Source: an uncultured Alistipes sp.
Lineage (GTDB): Bacteria; Bacteroidota; Bacteroidia; Bacteroidales; Rikenellaceae
Assembly: GCA_947364365.1 (NCBI GenBank)
Contig: CANASP010000001.1
Span: 124,001 to 188,000 of the forward strand
Direction of reading: 5' to 3'
DNA length: 64,000 bases
Shown in pieces: positions 8,356 through 18,643 of the stretch. Each line of letters opens with the position of its first letter. The stretch's first letter is position 1. The notes below the pieces were generated by a model, which made no database searches, had not been told where the DNA came from, and saw nothing but the letters and a program-made list of their open reading frames with translations. The position numbers were made by a program, and so were the translations under genes.

Positions 8356-8379
8356 CTGTTTCGGTTGCCCTATTTTTTT
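8335..8379 (+). terminator. Attenuator: U-rich pause tract and intrinsic terminator before pyrC
   Basis: 8335-8348 is T-rich (10 of 14). It is followed by a hairpin pairing TAGGGTA (8348-8354) with TGCCCTA (8366-8372), and then seven T at 8373-8379. The terminator lies between the operon promoter and the first structural gene, so it must be read through for pyrC to be expressed. A U-rich pause site directly before a terminator is the arrangement used for UTP sensing at E. coli pyrBI. Confidence 0.75.
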
Positions 8380-8392
8380 GCGCCGAACCGTC

Positions 8393-9667
8393 ATGAAAAC
8401 CTACTACATCAATGCCGAGGTCTGCCGCGGGGGGAGCTTCCGCCGCGAGACGGTCGCCGTCGAGGCCGGCCGTATCGTCGAGGCGGCGGAGCCCGGGGCG
8501 GGCGACCGGGTGGTCGACTGCCGGGGGCTGCATCTCGTGCCCGGGCTGGTCGACGTCCACGTCCACCTGCGCGAACCGGGCTTCGAATACAAGGAGACGA
8601 TCGCCACGGGTACCGCGGCGGCGGCGCGCGGCGGCTATACGGCCGTGTGCGCCATGCCCAACCTCAATCCGGCGCCCGACAGTCCCGAGACGCTGCGCGT
8701 CGAACTCGACGCGATCCGCCGCGACGCCCGCGTGCGGGTCTATCCCTACGGCTGTATCACCGTGGGACAGCGCGGCTGCGGCCGTCTGGTCGACTTCGCG
8801 GCGCTGGCCGCCGACGTGGTCGGCTTCTCCGACGACGGCCGCGGCGTGCAGGAGGAGGAGCTCATGCGCGAGGCGATGCGCCGCGCCGCGGCCGTGGGAA
8901 AACCCATCGTCGCCCACTGCGAGGTCGACGAGCTGCTTCGCGGCGGCTACATCCACGACGGCGACTACTGCCGCGCCCACGGCCACCGAGGCATCTCCTC
9001 GGAGAGCGAGTGGCGGCAGGTCGAGCGCGACATCCGCCTGGCGGAAGAGACCGGCTGCCAGTACCATGTCTGCCACGTCTCGACGAAGGAGAGCGTCGAA
9101 CTGGTGCGCCGCGCCAAGGCCCGCGGCCTGAGGGTGAGCTGCGAGACGGCGCCCCACTACCTGCTGCTCACCGACGGGGATCTGCAGGAGGAGGGCCGCT
9201 TCAAGATGAACCCGCCCCTGCGCGGCCGCGCCGACCGCGAGGCGCTTCTGGAGGGCATCCAGGACGGTACGATCGAGGTCGTGGCCACCGACCACGCCCC
9301 CCATTCGGCGGAGGAGAAGGCGCGCGGTCTGGCGGGCAGCGCCATGGGAATCGTGGGGCTGGAGTGCGCCTTCCCGCTGCTCTATACATACCTGGTGAAG
9401 ACCGGAAAGATCTCGTTCGGAAAGCTCGTTGAGCTCATGGCGCTCAACCCCCGCCGGATCTTCGGCCTGGAGGGCGGTCTGGAGGCGGGCGATGCGGCCG
9501 ATTTCACGGTCTTCGACCTCGGGGCCGAGTATGAGATCGATCCCGCGGAGTTCCTCTCGAAGGGACGCGCCACCCCCTTCGCCGGGTGGCAGGCGGCGGG
9601 TCGCACGCGGCTCACGGTGGTGGGCGGCGCGGAGGTCTATCGCGATGAAACGATGAAAAACCAATAG
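8393..9667 (+). CDS. pyrC: Dihydroorotase
   Basis: Zinc-dependent cyclic amidohydrolase for the third step of UMP synthesis; 424 residues, the long class I type. DVHVHLREPGFEYKET carries the metal-binding histidines. VVGFSDDGRGV occupies the bridging-ligand region, where class I enzymes can use aspartate. CHVST and ATDHAPHS give the further metal ligands and catalytic aspartate. Start at ATG 8393; the frame is open to TTG codons in the attenuator, but those are unlikely starts. First structural gene of the pyr operon, 6 bp before carA. Confidence 0.96.
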   Translation: MKTYYINAEVCRGGSFRRETVAVEAGRIVEAAEPGAGDRVVDCRGLHLVPGLVDVHVHLREPGFEYKETIATGTAAAARGGYTAVCAMPNLNPAPDSPETLRVELDAIRRDARVRVYPYGCITVGQRGCGRLVDFAALAADVVGFSDDGRGVQEEELMREAMRRAAAVGKPIVAHCEVDELLRGGYIHDGDYCRAHGHRGISSESEWRQVERDIRLAEETGCQYHVCHVSTKESVELVRRAKARGLRVSCETAPHYLLLTDGDLQEEGRFKMNPPLRGRADREALLEGIQDGTIEVVATDHAPHSAEEKARGLAGSAMGIVGLECAFPLLYTYLVKTGKISFGKLVELMALNPRRIFGLEGGLEAGDAADFTVFDLGAEYEIDPAEFLSKGRATPFAGWQAAGRTRLTVVGGAEVYRDETMKNQ

Positions 9668-9673
9668 ACAAGC

Positions 9674-10765
9674 ATGAAAGCATTTACCAAGAAAATCGTC
9701 CTGGAGAACGGCCGCGAGTTCTACGGCTACGGCTTCGGCGCCGACCGCGAAGCGATCAACGAGATCGTCTTCAACACCTCGATGGTGGGGTATCAGGAGA
9801 TCATGTCCGATCCGTCGTACACGGACCAGATGGTGGTGATGACCTACCCGCTGATCGGCAACTACGGCATGGCCGACGAGGACTACGAGACCCGCACGCC
9901 GACCATCGGCGGCATGATCGTGCGCGAGTACAACGACCTGCCCTCGAACTTCCGCTATACCAAGACGCTGGGCGAGGTCTTCGAGGAGTACGACATTCCG
10001 GCCATCTGGGGCGTCGACACCCGCACCCTCACGCGCATCATCCGCGACGAGGGTTCGCAGAAGGTGATCATTACCGACGCCGCGACACCCGCGGAGGAGG
10101 CCCTCGCACGGCTGCGCGCCTACGAGATGCCCCGTGACATGGTGGCGCGCGTGAGCTGCAAGAAGCGCTGGATGTCGCGCGTGCCGAACCACGCCTACGA
10201 CGTGGTGGCCATCGACTGCGGTATCAAGAACAACATCATCCGCCAGCTCAACCGCGTGGGGTGCAACGTGACGGTGGTGCCCTTCGACTCGACGCTCGAG
10301 GAGATCATGGCCTTCCACCCCGACGGCATCGTGCTGTCGAACGGCCCGGGCAACCCCGAGGACGTGCAGCCGGTGATCGAGCTGGTGCGTCAGCTGCGGG
10401 GCAAGCTGCCGATCTTCGGCATCTGCATGGGCCACCAGCTCATCTCGCTGGCCTACGGCGCCCGGACCTTCAAGATGAAGTTCGGCCACCGCGGCGGCAA
10501 CCACCCCGTCAAGTGCCTCTCGACGGGACTCATCGAGATCACCAGCCAGAACCACAGCTATGCCGTCGACATCGACTCGCTCGCCGGCACGGGGCTGGAG
10601 CTCACGCACGTCAACCTGCTCGACGGCACGGCCGAGGGGGTGGAGTGCAAGGCCGACGGGGTCTTCTCGATGCAGTATCACCCCGAGAGCGCGTCGGGTC
10701 CGCAGGACAGCCGCTATCTGTTCAAGAAGTTCACTAAAATCATGGAGGAGCGTAAACATGCCTAA
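9674..10765 (+). CDS. carA: Carbamoyl-phosphate synthase small (glutaminase) subunit
   Basis: Supplies ammonia from glutamine to CarB. 363 residues. The N-terminal CPSase small-subunit domain (to about 170) is followed by a class I glutamine amidotransferase domain. GICMGHQL holds the catalytic cysteine and [10 protein letters not shown] the His-Glu pair. The stop overlaps the carB start by 8 bp. Being placed here, the enzyme serves pyrimidines, and also arginine unless a second CPSase exists elsewhere. Confidence 0.97.
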   Translation: MKAFTKKIVLENGREFYGYGFGADREAINEIVFNTSMVGYQEIMSDPSYTDQMVVMTYPLIGNYGMADEDYETRTPTIGGMIVREYNDLPSNFRYTKTLGEVFEEYDIPAIWGVDTRTLTRIIRDEGSQKVIITDAATPAEEALARLRAYEMPRDMVARVSCKKRWMSRVPNHAYDVVAIDCGIKNNIIRQLNRVGCNVTVVPFDSTLEEIMAFHPDGIVLSNGPGNPEDVQPVIELVRQLRGKLPIFGICMGHQLISLAYGARTFKMKFGHRGGNHPVKCLSTGLIEITSQNHSYAVDIDSLAGTGLELTHVNLLDGTAEGVECKADGVFSMQYHPESASGPQDSRYLFKKFTKIMEERKHA

Positions 10766-13700
10766 GAGAAAAGATATCAAGAAGGTTCTGGTCATCGGTT
10801 CGGGTCCGATCGTCATCGGACAGGCCGCCGAGTTCGACTATGCGGGTACGCAGGCCTGCCTGGCCCTGCGCGAGGAGGGTTACGAGGTGATCCTCGCCAA
10901 CTCCAACCCCGCCACCATCATGACCGACACCCACATCGCCGACAAGGTCTACATGGAGCCGCTGACGCTGGAGTACGTCGCCAAGATCATCCGCTACGAG
11001 CGTCCCGACGCCATCGTTCCGGGTCTGGGCGGCCAGACGGGTCTGAACCTCGCGGTGCAGCTGGCCAAGAAGGGTATCCTGGAGGAGTGCCAGGTCGAGA
11101 TCCTGGGCACGTCGTTCGAGTCGATCGAGCGCGCCGAGGACCGCGAGCTCTTCAAGGAGCTGTGCGAGGGGCTGGGCGAGCCGGTGCTGCCTTCGGAGAT
11201 CGCCACCTCGATCGAGGAGGGCGTCGAGGTGGCCGAGCGCATCGGCTACCCCGTGGTGCTGCGTCCGGCCTTCACGCTGGGCGGCACGGGCGGCGGCTTC
11301 GCCGACGACGAGCAGGAGCTGCGCGAGATCATGCGCAACGCCCTGGCCCTCTCGCCCGTGCACCAGGTGCTCGTCGAGAAGAGCATCAAGGGCTACAAGG
11401 AGATCGAGTACGAGGTGATGCGCGACGCCAACGACACGGCCATCTGCATCTGCTGCATGGAGAACATCGACCCGGTGGGCGTCCACACGGGCGACTCGAT
11501 CGTCGTGGCCCCGAGCCAGACGCTCACCAACAAGGAGTTCCAGATGTTGCGCGACTCGGCGCTGAAGATCATCCGCGAGCTGAAGATCGAGGGCGGCTGC
11601 AACGTGCAGTTCGCGCTGGATCCCCTCTCGTTCAAATACTACCTGATCGAGGTCAACCCCCGCGTGTCGCGCTCGTCGGCCCTGGCGTCGAAGGCCTCGG
11701 GCTATCCGATCGCCCGCGTGACGGCCAAGGTCGCCGTGGGTCTGACGCTCGACGAGATCCGTCTGGCCAACACCCCCGCCTCGTTCGAGCCGACACTCGA
11801 CTACATCGTCACCAAGGTGGCGCGCTTCCCCTTCGACAAGTTCTCCGACGCGTCGAACAAGCTCGGCACCCAGATGAAGGCCACGGGCGAGGTGATGTCG
11901 ATCGGCCGCACGATGGAGGAGTCGCTGCTCAAGGCCGTGCGCTCGCTCGAGACGGGCGTGTGCCACATCTACCACAAGAAGTTCGACGACTGGTCCAACG
12001 ACGCGCTGCTGGCCTACATCAAGGAGCCGACCGACGACCGCCTCTACGCCATCGCCCAGTTGATCCGCGGCGGCGTGGACCTGATGCTCATCTACAACAA
12101 CACCAAGATCGACATGTTCTTTTTGGAGAAGTTCAAGAACATCGTCGAGTTCGAGCGCGTCGTCGCTGCCCATAAGGGCGACATCGAGACGCTGCGCGAG
12201 GCCAAGCGCATGGGCTTCAGCGACAAGTACATCGGTCAGCTGTGGGGCATGACCGAGCACGACATGTACCGCCTGCGCGCCGCCAACGGTATCTTCCCCG
12301 TCTACAAGATGATCGACACCTGCGCCAGCGAGTTCGCCTCCTACGTGCCCTACTTCTACTCGACCTACGAGGACGAGAACGAGTCGGTGGTGAGCGAGAA
12401 GGAGAAGATCGTCGTGCTGGGTTCGGGCCCGATCCGCATCGGCCAGGGCGTCGAGTTCGACTACTCGACCGTCCACGCCATCTGGTCGATCCGCGAGGCG
12501 GGCTACGAGGCGATCATCATCAACAACAACCCCGAGACCGTCTCGACCGACTATACCACCAGCGACAAGCTCTACTTCGAACCGCTTACGGTCGAGGATG
12601 TGATGAACGTCATCCACCTCGAACAACCCAAGGCGATCGTCGTCTCGCTCGGCGGCCAGACGGCCATCAACCTCGCCGAGCCCCTCTCGGAGCTGGGCGT
12701 GCCCATCATCGGCACCGACTGCGAGGCGATCCGCAACGCCGAGGACCGCGGCTGCTTCGAGCGGATCATGGAGGAGCTGGGCATCCCCCAGCCCGAGGCC
12801 GAGGCGGTGACCGACATCGAGGCGGGCGTCCGCGCCGCCGCGCGCATCGGCTACCCGGTGCTGGTGCGCCCGAGCTACGTGCTCGGAGGCCGCGCCATGC
12901 AGATCGTATCGAACGAGGAGCGCCTGCGCCACTACCTCCAGACGGCCGTCGAGGTCAACGTCGACCAGCCGGTTCTGGTCGACCGCTACATCATGGGCAA
13001 GGAGCTGGAGGTCGACGCCATCTGCGACGGCAAGGAGGTCTTCATCCCCGGCATCATGGAGCATGTCGAGCGCACGGGCATCCACTCGGGCGACTCGATC
13101 AGCGTCTACCCGACCTTCAGCGTCTCGCAGCGCGCCAAGGAGAAGATCATCGACTACACGGTGCGGCTGGGTCTGCGGATCGGCATCGTGGGCCTCTACA
13201 ACATCCAGTTCATCCTCGACGCCGACGACGAGGTCTACGTCATCGAGGTCAACCCCCGTTCGTCGCGTACGGTGCCCTTCCTCTCGAAGTCGACGGGCGT
13301 GCAGATGGCCCACATCGCCACGCAGGTGATCCTCGGCCGCAGCCTGCGCGAGCAGGGCATCACCGAGGTCTACGGCCGTGAGAAGGAGCGCTGGTACGTC
13401 AAGGCCCCGGCCTTCTCGTTCGCCAAGATCCGCGGCATGGACTCCTACCTCTCGCCCGAGATGAAGTCGACGGGCGAGGCCATCGGCTACGACGACAAGC
13501 TCACGCGGGCGCTCTACAAGGCCTTGCAGGCCACGGGCATGAATGTCTCGAACTACGGCACGCTCTTCGTGACGATCGCCGATAGCGACAAGCAGACGGC
13601 CCTGCCGCTCGTGCGCCGCTTCTACGACCTGGGCTTCAACATCGAGGCGACGACCGGCACGGCCGAGTTCCTGCGCGGCCACGGCATCCGTACCCGCACG

Positions 13701-13937
13701 CGCCGCAAGTTGAGCGAGGGGAGCACGGAGATCATCGACGCGCTGCGCCAGGGACACGTCAGCTACGTGATGAACACCATCGACATCAACCAGCACAACA
13801 CCCGTCTGGACGGCTACGAGATCCGCCGCACGGCCGTGGAGAACAACGTGACGGTCTTCACGGCGCTCGAAACGGTCAAGGTGCTGCTCGACGTGCTGGA
13901 GGAGATCACGCTGAGAGTTTCCACCATCGACGCCTGA
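10758..13937 (+). CDS. carB: Carbamoyl-phosphate synthase large subunit
   Basis: 1059 residues. Two homologous halves each begin with a nucleotide-binding motif ([20 protein letters not shown] and [20 protein letters not shown]) and contain an ATP-grasp domain with the E-x-NPR type motif ([28 protein letters not shown]). The C-terminal roughly 130 residues are the MGS-like regulatory domain. The start [14 protein letters not shown] at 10758 overlaps carA by 8 bp; longer frames upstream are shadows. A 131-bp spacer carrying a structured repeat separates it from pyrK. Confidence 0.97.
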   Translation: MPKRKDIKKVLVIGSGPIVIGQAAEFDYAGTQACLALREEGYEVILANSNPATIMTDTHIADKVYMEPLTLEYVAKIIRYERPDAIVPGLGGQTGLNLAVQLAKKGILEECQVEILGTSFESIERAEDRELFKELCEGLGEPVLPSEIATSIEEGVEVAERIGYPVVLRPAFTLGGTGGGFADDEQELREIMRNALALSPVHQVLVEKSIKGYKEIEYEVMRDANDTAICICCMENIDPVGVHTGDSIVVAPSQTLTNKEFQMLRDSALKIIRELKIEGGCNVQFALDPLSFKYYLIEVNPRVSRSSALASKASGYPIARVTAKVAVGLTLDEIRLANTPASFEPTLDYIVTKVARFPFDKFSDASNKLGTQMKATGEVMSIGRTMEESLLKAVRSLETGVCHIYHKKFDDWSNDALLAYIKEPTDDRLYAIAQLIRGGVDLMLIYNNTKIDMFFLEKFKNIVEFERVVAAHKGDIETLREAKRMGFSDKYIGQLWGMTEHDMYRLRAANGIFPVYKMIDTCASEFASYVPYFYSTYEDENESVVSEKEKIVVLGSGPIRIGQGVEFDYSTVHAIWSIREAGYEAIIINNNPETVSTDYTTSDKLYFEPLTVEDVMNVIHLEQPKAIVVSLGGQTAINLAEPLSELGVPIIGTDCEAIRNAEDRGCFERIMEELGIPQPEAEAVTDIEAGVRAAARIGYPVLVRPSYVLGGRAMQIVSNEERLRHYLQTAVEVNVDQPVLVDRYIMGKELEVDAICDGKEVFIPGIMEHVERTGIHSGDSISVYPTFSVSQRAKEKIIDYTVRLGLRIGIVGLYNIQFILDADDEVYVIEVNPRSSRTVPFLSKSTGVQMAHIATQVILGRSLREQGITEVYGREKERWYVKAPAFSFAKIRGMDSYLSPEMKSTGEAIGYDDKLTRALYKALQATGMNVSNYGTLFVTIADSDKQTALPLVRRFYDLGFNIEATTGTAEFLRGHGIRTRTRRKLSEGSTEIIDALRQGHVSYVMNTIDINQHNTRLDGYEIRRTAVENNVTVFTALETVKVLLDVLEEITLRVSTIDA

Positions 13938-13948
13938 TTCCCGGTCTC

Positions 13949-14059
13949 CCGGGCGCCTTTCGTCCTTCCTCGGTCGGTCCGGATGGGAAATACGCCGAGT
14001 ATTCCCCATCCGGCCGACCGTCGGTCAGGCCGAAATCCGCGGCGGGAGCGCCGAAAACG
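13949..14059 (+). repeat. Intergenic structured repeat family 2, copy 1
   Basis: About 110 bp starting 11 bp after the carB stop. It begins CGGGCGCCTTTCGT and contains a near-perfect hairpin with arms around GGTCGGTCCGGATGGG and CCCATCCGGCCGACC and a core AATACGCCGAGTATT. The element aligns along its whole length with 42831-42943, just after folD. Here it lies inside the pyr operon, between carB and pyrK. No U-tract follows, so it is not an obvious terminator. Confidence 0.7.
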
Positions 14060-14068
14060 AATGAAACT

Positions 14069-14809
14069 ATGTACAAGAAAGGCATCTATACGATCCTGAG
14101 CAACGAGCCGCTGACCGCCGCCGTGTGGCGCATGACGCTCGCAGGCGACACGCAGTGGATCACCGCGCCGGGGCAGTTCGTCAACATCGCGCTCGCGGGC
14201 CGCTACCTGCGCCGTCCGATCTCGGTGTGCGATTACGACGAGCGGACGATCACGTTGATATACAAGGCCGTGGGCGAGGGCACCGCGCAGATGAGCCGCA
14301 TGACGGCGGGCGCGGAGCTGGACCTGCTCACCGGGCTCGGCAACGGCTTTTCGACCGACGTGTCGGCCGCACGGCCGCTGCTCGTCGGCGGAGGCGTGGG
14401 CGTGCCGCCGCTCTACAACCTGGCGAAAAAGCTGCTCGCCGCGGGACGGCACGTGAGCGTGGTGCTGGGCTTCAACACCGCCTCGGAGGTCTTCTACGCC
14501 GACGAGTTCCGCGCGCTGGGGTGCGACGTCGTCGTCGCCACGGCCGACGGCTCGCAGGGCGTGCGGGGTTTCGTGACGACGGCCATCGCCGAGCGCGCGC
14601 TCGACTTCGACTACTTCTACGCCTGCGGGCCGCTGCCGATGTTGCGCGCCTTGAGCCAGGCCGTGGAGCAGCCGGGCGAGCTCTCGTTCGAGGAGCGCAT
14701 GGGGTGCGGATTCGGCGCCTGCATGGGCTGCTCGTGCAAGACCCTCACGGGCAACAAGCGCATCTGCAAGGAGGGGCCCGTAATGAAAAAGGAGGAGATC
14801 ATATGGTAG
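14069..14809 (+). CDS. pyrK: Dihydroorotate dehydrogenase electron transfer subunit
   Basis: Transfers electrons from PyrD flavin to NAD+. 246 residues, ferredoxin-reductase fold. RRPISVCDYD is the FAD-binding motif. LLVGGGVGVPPLYNLAK is the NAD-binding loop. CGFGACMGCSCKTLTGNKRIC near the C-terminus provides four cysteines for a [2Fe-2S] cluster. It overlaps pyrD by 7 bp, so the two subunits are made together. Confidence 0.95.
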   Translation: MYKKGIYTILSNEPLTAAVWRMTLAGDTQWITAPGQFVNIALAGRYLRRPISVCDYDERTITLIYKAVGEGTAQMSRMTAGAELDLLTGLGNGFSTDVSAARPLLVGGGVGVPPLYNLAKKLLAAGRHVSVVLGFNTASEVFYADEFRALGCDVVVATADGSQGVRGFVTTAIAERALDFDYFYACGPLPMLRALSQAVEQPGELSFEERMGCGFGACMGCSCKTLTGNKRICKEGPVMKKEEIIW

Positions 14810-15714
14810 ACACATCGGTTACGCTGAGCGGGCTGCGGCTCGATAATCCGGTCATCCCGGCCAGCGGGACGTTCGGCTACGGCGCGGAGTTCAAGGAGTT
14901 CTACGACATCGACATCCTCGGGTCGTTCTCGTTCAAGGGAACCACGCGCGAGGCGCGCTTCGGCAACCCCACGCCCCGTATCGCCGAGTGCGAGGCGGGG
15001 ATGATCAACGCCGTGGGGTTGCAGAATCCCGGCATCGACCACGTCATCGCCGAGGAGCTGCCGCGGCTGCGCGAGTTTTTCCACAAGCCCGTCATCGCCA
15101 ATATCTCGGGTTTCTCCGTGGAGGAGTACGCCTATTGCTGCGAGCGGATCGACCGCGAGGAGCAGGTGGGTCTCATCGAGGTCAACGTCTCGTGCCCCAA
15201 CGTGCGCCACGGCGGCATGTCGTTCGGCACGTCGCCCGAGGCGGCCGCCGAGGTGACGCGCGCGGTGAAGGCCGTGACGACCAAACCCGTCTACATCAAG
15301 CTCTCGCCCAACGTCACGGACATCGTCGCGATCGCCCGTGCGTGCGAGGAGGCGGGGGCCGACGGCCTGTGCCTGATCAACACGATGCTCGGCATGCGCA
15401 TCGACACGGCGCGCCGCCGGGCCGTCATCGCCAATACGATGGGCGGTTTCTCGGGGCCGGCGATCTTCCCCGTCGCCGTGAGGATGGTCTACCAGGTCGC
15501 CCGGGCCTGCTCGGTGCCGGTGATCGGTTGCGGAGGGGTCACGACGGCGCGCGACGTCATCGAGATGATGATGGCCGGCGCCACGGCCGTCGAGGTCGGC
15601 GCCGCCAACCTGGTCGATCCCTACGCCTCGAAGAAGATCGTCGAGGCGCTGCCCGCCGAGATGGAGCGGCTGGGCATCGAGCGCCTCGCCGACATCATCG
15701 GCTGCGTGGAGTAA
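14803..15714 (+). CDS. pyrD: Dihydroorotate dehydrogenase, class 1B catalytic subunit
   Basis: FMN-dependent TIM barrel, 303 residues. NVSCPNVRHGG holds the catalytic-base cysteine of class 1 enzymes. NPGIDHVI and the C-terminal VIGCGGVTTARDVIEMMMAGA bind substrate and the FMN phosphate. The neighbouring pyrK marks it as the NAD-dependent 1B type, which works without a quinone and suits an anaerobe. Start ATG 14803 overlaps the pyrK stop. Confidence 0.96.
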   Translation: MVDTSVTLSGLRLDNPVIPASGTFGYGAEFKEFYDIDILGSFSFKGTTREARFGNPTPRIAECEAGMINAVGLQNPGIDHVIAEELPRLREFFHKPVIANISGFSVEEYAYCCERIDREEQVGLIEVNVSCPNVRHGGMSFGTSPEAAAEVTRAVKAVTTKPVYIKLSPNVTDIVAIARACEEAGADGLCLINTMLGMRIDTARRRAVIANTMGGFSGPAIFPVAVRMVYQVARACSVPVIGCGGVTTARDVIEMMMAGATAVEVGAANLVDPYASKKIVEALPAEMERLGIERLADIIGCVE

Positions 15715-15759
15715 AATTTGAAGAATAACGATAAATGCGCCGAAGGCGCGACACGAACC

Positions 15760-16473
15760 ATGAAACACGACGTAATCATCGCCTGCGACTTCAAGTCGGC
15801 AGAGGACACCTTCCGCTTCCTCGATCTGTTCAACAACGAGGCGCGCAAACCCTTTCTGAAGATCGGCATGGAGCTCTTCTATGCCGAGGGACCCGCCATC
15901 GTGCGCGAGATCAAGCGCCGCGGCCACCGGATCTTCCTCGATCTGAAGCTGCACGACATCCCCAACACCGTGAAGAAGGCGATGGCCGTGCTGTCGCGTC
16001 TCGACGTCGACATGTGCAACGTTCACGCCGCCGGGACGATCGAGATGATGAAATACGCCCTCGAAGGGCTCACGCGCGCCGACGGCACCCGCCCGCTGCT
16101 GATCGCCGTGACGCAGCTTACCTCCACGAGCGAGGAGCGCATGCAGCGCGAGCTGCTCATCGGCGCGTCGATCGACGAGACGATCGTCAAGTATGCGCAG
16201 AACACCCGCGAGGCCGGTCTCGACGGCGTGGTCTGCTCGCCGCTTGAGGCCGGCATGGTCCACGAGGCGTGCGGCCGCGATTTTCTGACCATCACCCCCG
16301 GCGTGCGCTTCGCCGACGGCGACGTGGCCGACCAGGTGCGCGTGACGACGCCGGCCCGCGCCCGCGAGATCGGGTCGGACTTCATCGTCGTGGGGCGCCC
16401 CATCACGGCGGCCGCCGACCCCGTGGCGGCCTACCGCCGCTGCGTCGAGGAGTTCCTGGGCGAAACCTGCTGA
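15760..16473 (+). CDS. pyrF: Orotidine 5'-phosphate decarboxylase
   Basis: Last step to UMP; 237-residue TIM barrel. The catalytic DxKxxD array is in [29 protein letters not shown] and [16 protein letters not shown] are the phosphate-binding strands. I chose ATG 15760 ([13 protein letters not shown]); a TTG at 15718 would add a non-homologous extension. The pyrD-pyrF gap holds a small perfect hairpin, GCGCC-gaa-GGCGC at 15735-15747. Confidence 0.95.
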   Translation: MKHDVIIACDFKSAEDTFRFLDLFNNEARKPFLKIGMELFYAEGPAIVREIKRRGHRIFLDLKLHDIPNTVKKAMAVLSRLDVDMCNVHAAGTIEMMKYALEGLTRADGTRPLLIAVTQLTSTSEERMQRELLIGASIDETIVKYAQNTREAGLDGVVCSPLEAGMVHEACGRDFLTITPGVRFADGDVADQVRVTTPARAREIGSDFIVVGRPITAAADPVAAYRRCVEEFLGETC

Positions 16474-16477
16474 TCGG

Positions 16478-16738
16478 ATGAAACCCGTCGTGCTCTTTTA
16501 CCTGCGCAACTGCCCCTACTGCAAGAAGGCGTTGCGCTACATCGACGAGGCGAAGGCGGCCCACCCCGAACTCGCGGCCGTCGCGATCGAGATGATCGAG
16601 GAGTCGGAGCGGCCCGAGGTGGCCGACCGGTTCGACTACTACTACGTGCCGACCTTCTACGTCGGCGGCGAGAAGGTGCACGAGGGCGGCATCTGGCCCG
16701 ACGAGGTCGAGGCCCTGCTGCGCCGGGCGCTGGAATAG
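16478..16738 (+). CDS. Glutaredoxin-like protein in the pyr operon
   Basis: 86 residues, single glutaredoxin/thioredoxin fold. RNCPYCKKALRYI carries the glutaredoxin CPYC active site at C11 and C14, and YYVPTFYVGG has the cis-proline. It lies 4 bp after pyrF and 30 bp before pyrE, so it is certainly in the operon. No pyrimidine enzyme needs it in textbook schemes. It could protect the cysteine-rich neighbours (PyrK cluster, PyrB zinc site) or reduce ribonucleotide reductase; both are guesses. Confidence 0.85.
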   Translation: MKPVVLFYLRNCPYCKKALRYIDEAKAAHPELAAVAIEMIEESERPEVADRFDYYYVPTFYVGGEKVHEGGIWPDEVEALLRRALE

Positions 16739-16768
16739 ACGAAACGAAACAAACACGATACGACAGAG

Positions 16769-17401
16769 ATGGAAAAGAAGATTGCTAAAGACCTGCTCTC
16801 GATCGGCGCGGTGTTCCTGCGTCCCGAGCAGCCGTTTACCTGGGCCAGCGGCATAAAGAGCCCGATCTATTGCGACAACCGCCTGACGCTGACGGCTGTC
16901 GAGGTGCGCGGGCACGTCGAGGAGGGGCTGGCCGCGATCGTGCGCACGCACTATCCCGAGGCCGAGGTGCTGATGGGTACCTCGACGGCCGGCATCGCCC
17001 ATGCGGCCATCACGGCGACGCTGCTCGACCTGCCGATGGGCTACGTGCGCTCGGGTTCGAAGGACCACGGCCGCGGCAACCGCATCGAGGGCAAGCTGGA
17101 GAAGGGCCAGAAGGTGGTCGTGATCGAGGATCTGATCTCCACGGGTGGCTCGTGCATCGAGGTGGTCGAGGCGCTGCGCGAGGCGGGCGCCGAGGTGCTG
17201 GGCGTGGCGTCGATCTTCACCTACGGGATGAAGAAGGGGCTGGAGCGCCTGGCGGCGGCCGAGGTGGAGAACCACAGCCTTTCGAACCTCGACGCGCTGG
17301 TCGAGGTGGCGGCCGACGAGGGATATATCAAGCCCGAGGACAAGGCGCGGCTGCTGCAGTTCCGCGACAACCCGTCGGACGAGAGCTGGATGAACCGATA
17401 G
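16769..17401 (+). CDS. pyrE: Orotate phosphoribosyltransferase
   Basis: Joins orotate and PRPP to give OMP. 210 residues, type I phosphoribosyltransferase fold. [19 protein letters not shown] is the PRPP-binding loop. [15 protein letters not shown] is the flexible catalytic loop. It is separated from pyrB by only 4 bp. Confidence 0.96.
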   Translation: MEKKIAKDLLSIGAVFLRPEQPFTWASGIKSPIYCDNRLTLTAVEVRGHVEEGLAAIVRTHYPEAEVLMGTSTAGIAHAAITATLLDLPMGYVRSGSKDHGRGNRIEGKLEKGQKVVVIEDLISTGGSCIEVVEALREAGAEVLGVASIFTYGMKKGLERLAAAEVENHSLSNLDALVEVAADEGYIKPEDKARLLQFRDNPSDESWMNR

Positions 17402-17405
17402 CGCC

Positions 17406-18488
17406 ATGCGACACCTGATAGACCCCATGGATCTGACGGTCGAGGAGACCGAGCGGATCGTCGCGCTGGCCGAGGAGATCATCGCCGACCGGGCGCGTTT
17501 CAGCCAGGCGTGCCGCGGCAAGAAGCTCGCCACGCTCTTCTACGAACCCTCCACCCGCACGCGCCTGAGCTTCACGGCCGCGATGCTGGAGCTGGGCGGC
17601 GAGGTGATCGGCTTCTCCGATGCCAATTCGTCGTCCGTATCGAAGGGCGAGACGGTGGCCGACACGGTGCGCGTGGTGCGTTGCTTCGCCGACATCATCG
17701 CTATGCGCCACTTCAAGGAGGGGGCGCCGCTCGTGGCGTCGCAGTATGCCGGCATCCCGATCATCAACGCCGGCGACGGCAGCCACGCCCATCCCACGCA
17801 GACGCTCACCGACCTGTTGACGATCAAGCGCGAGAAGGGGCGTTTCGACCACCTGAAGATCGGCTTCTGCGGCGATCTGAAGTTCGGCCGCACGGTCCAC
17901 TCGCTCATCAAGGCGCTGTCGCGCTACGAGGGGGTGGAGGTGATCCTGATCTCGCCCGAGGAGCTGCGCCTGCCCGACTACATGCTGCAGGAGATGAGCG
18001 CCCGTTCGAAGCTGCGCTTCCGCGAGGTGCGCACGATGGAGGAGGTGATGCCCGAGCTCGACGTGCTCTACATGACGCGCGTGCAGAAGGAGCGTTTCCT
18101 CGACGAGGAGGAGTTCGACCGCGTGAAGGACAGCTTCGTGCTCGATCCCTCGAAGCTGACCACGGCCAAGTCCGACATGATCGTCCTCCACCCGCTGCCG
18201 CGCGTCAACGAGATCACGCGGGCGGTGGACAACGACCCCCGCGCGGCCTATTTCCGCCAGGTCGAGAACGGCAAGTTCGTGCGCATGGCCCTGATCTACA
18301 CGCTGCTCCGGTGGGCCGACGAGAACCGGCCCTACGACCGCACCCCCGTCTTCTCGGAGGAGTATCTCACGGGCATAACCTGCCCGAACAAGCGCTGCAT
18401 CTCGGCCACGGAGGATGTCGACCCGATCTTCCGCCGCGGTGCCGACGGCGTGTGCCGCTGCGCCTACTGCGAGGCCAAGGCCCGGTAG
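17406..18488 (+). CDS. pyrB: Aspartate carbamoyltransferase fused to a PyrI-like zinc ribbon
   Basis: 360 residues, about 50 longer than a PyrB catalytic chain. Residues 1-310 are the catalytic chain: [11 protein letters not shown] binds carbamoyl phosphate, [12 protein letters not shown] and HPLPRVNEI shape the active site. Residues 326-355 reproduce the zinc domain of the regulatory chain PyrI: CPNKRC then CAYCE, giving C326, C331, C352 and C355 with similar spacing to E. coli PyrI. The nucleotide-binding half of PyrI is absent, and no separate pyrI is seen. In E. coli this zinc domain docks on the catalytic chain, so here it may stabilise the oligomer without allosteric control. Last gene of the operon. 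Confidence 0.95.
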   Translation: MRHLIDPMDLTVEETERIVALAEEIIADRARFSQACRGKKLATLFYEPSTRTRLSFTAAMLELGGEVIGFSDANSSSVSKGETVADTVRVVRCFADIIAMRHFKEGAPLVASQYAGIPIINAGDGSHAHPTQTLTDLLTIKREKGRFDHLKIGFCGDLKFGRTVHSLIKALSRYEGVEVILISPEELRLPDYMLQEMSARSKLRFREVRTMEEVMPELDVLYMTRVQKERFLDEEEFDRVKDSFVLDPSKLTTAKSDMIVLHPLPRVNEITRAVDNDPRAAYFRQVENGKFVRMALIYTLLRWADENRPYDRTPVFSEEYLTGITCPNKRCISATEDVDPIFRRGADGVCRCAYCEAKAR

Positions 18489-18513
18489 CGCGGCGCACGG
18501 TGCGACGGCACGA

Positions 18514-18550
18514 GGGACTGCCCGGCGAGGGCGGTCCCCCGTTTGTTTTC
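18514..18550 (+). terminator. Terminator of the pyrimidine operon
   Basis: GGGACTGCCC (18514-18523) pairs with GGGCGGTCCC (18529-18538), 10 bp with one G-T, followed by CC and GTTTGTTTTC. It lies 25 bp after the pyrB stop and before the next promoter. Confidence 0.8.
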
Positions 18551-18587
18551 GGGACGGGGCCGCCAAACGCTTTTCGGGCTGCAAATC

Positions 18588-18619
18588 TTTGGTTTTCGCC
18601 CCCGAAACCGCTATCTTTG
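18588..18619 (+). promoter_or_regulatory. Promoter of the N-glycan operon
   Basis: TTTG at 18588-18591, a 20-bp spacer and TATCTTTG at 18612-18619, 24 bp before the MFS start. Full consensus match. Confidence 0.85.
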
Positions 18620-18643
18620 CCGAACTAACCGCAACCTGAAACG

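Noticed and set aside
8229..8396. 55-codon frame from ATG 8229 ending on the pyrC start
   Set aside because: Kept only as an alternative leader peptide: its ATG is only a few nt from the predicted transcription start and its codon use is poorer than the 35-codon frame. It is not excluded.
10740..14009. Long open frame (1089 codons) on the minus strand opposite carB
   Set aside because: Antisense shadow of a GC-rich gene: low-complexity Val/Asp/Arg-rich translation with no family, while carB on the other strand is unmistakable.
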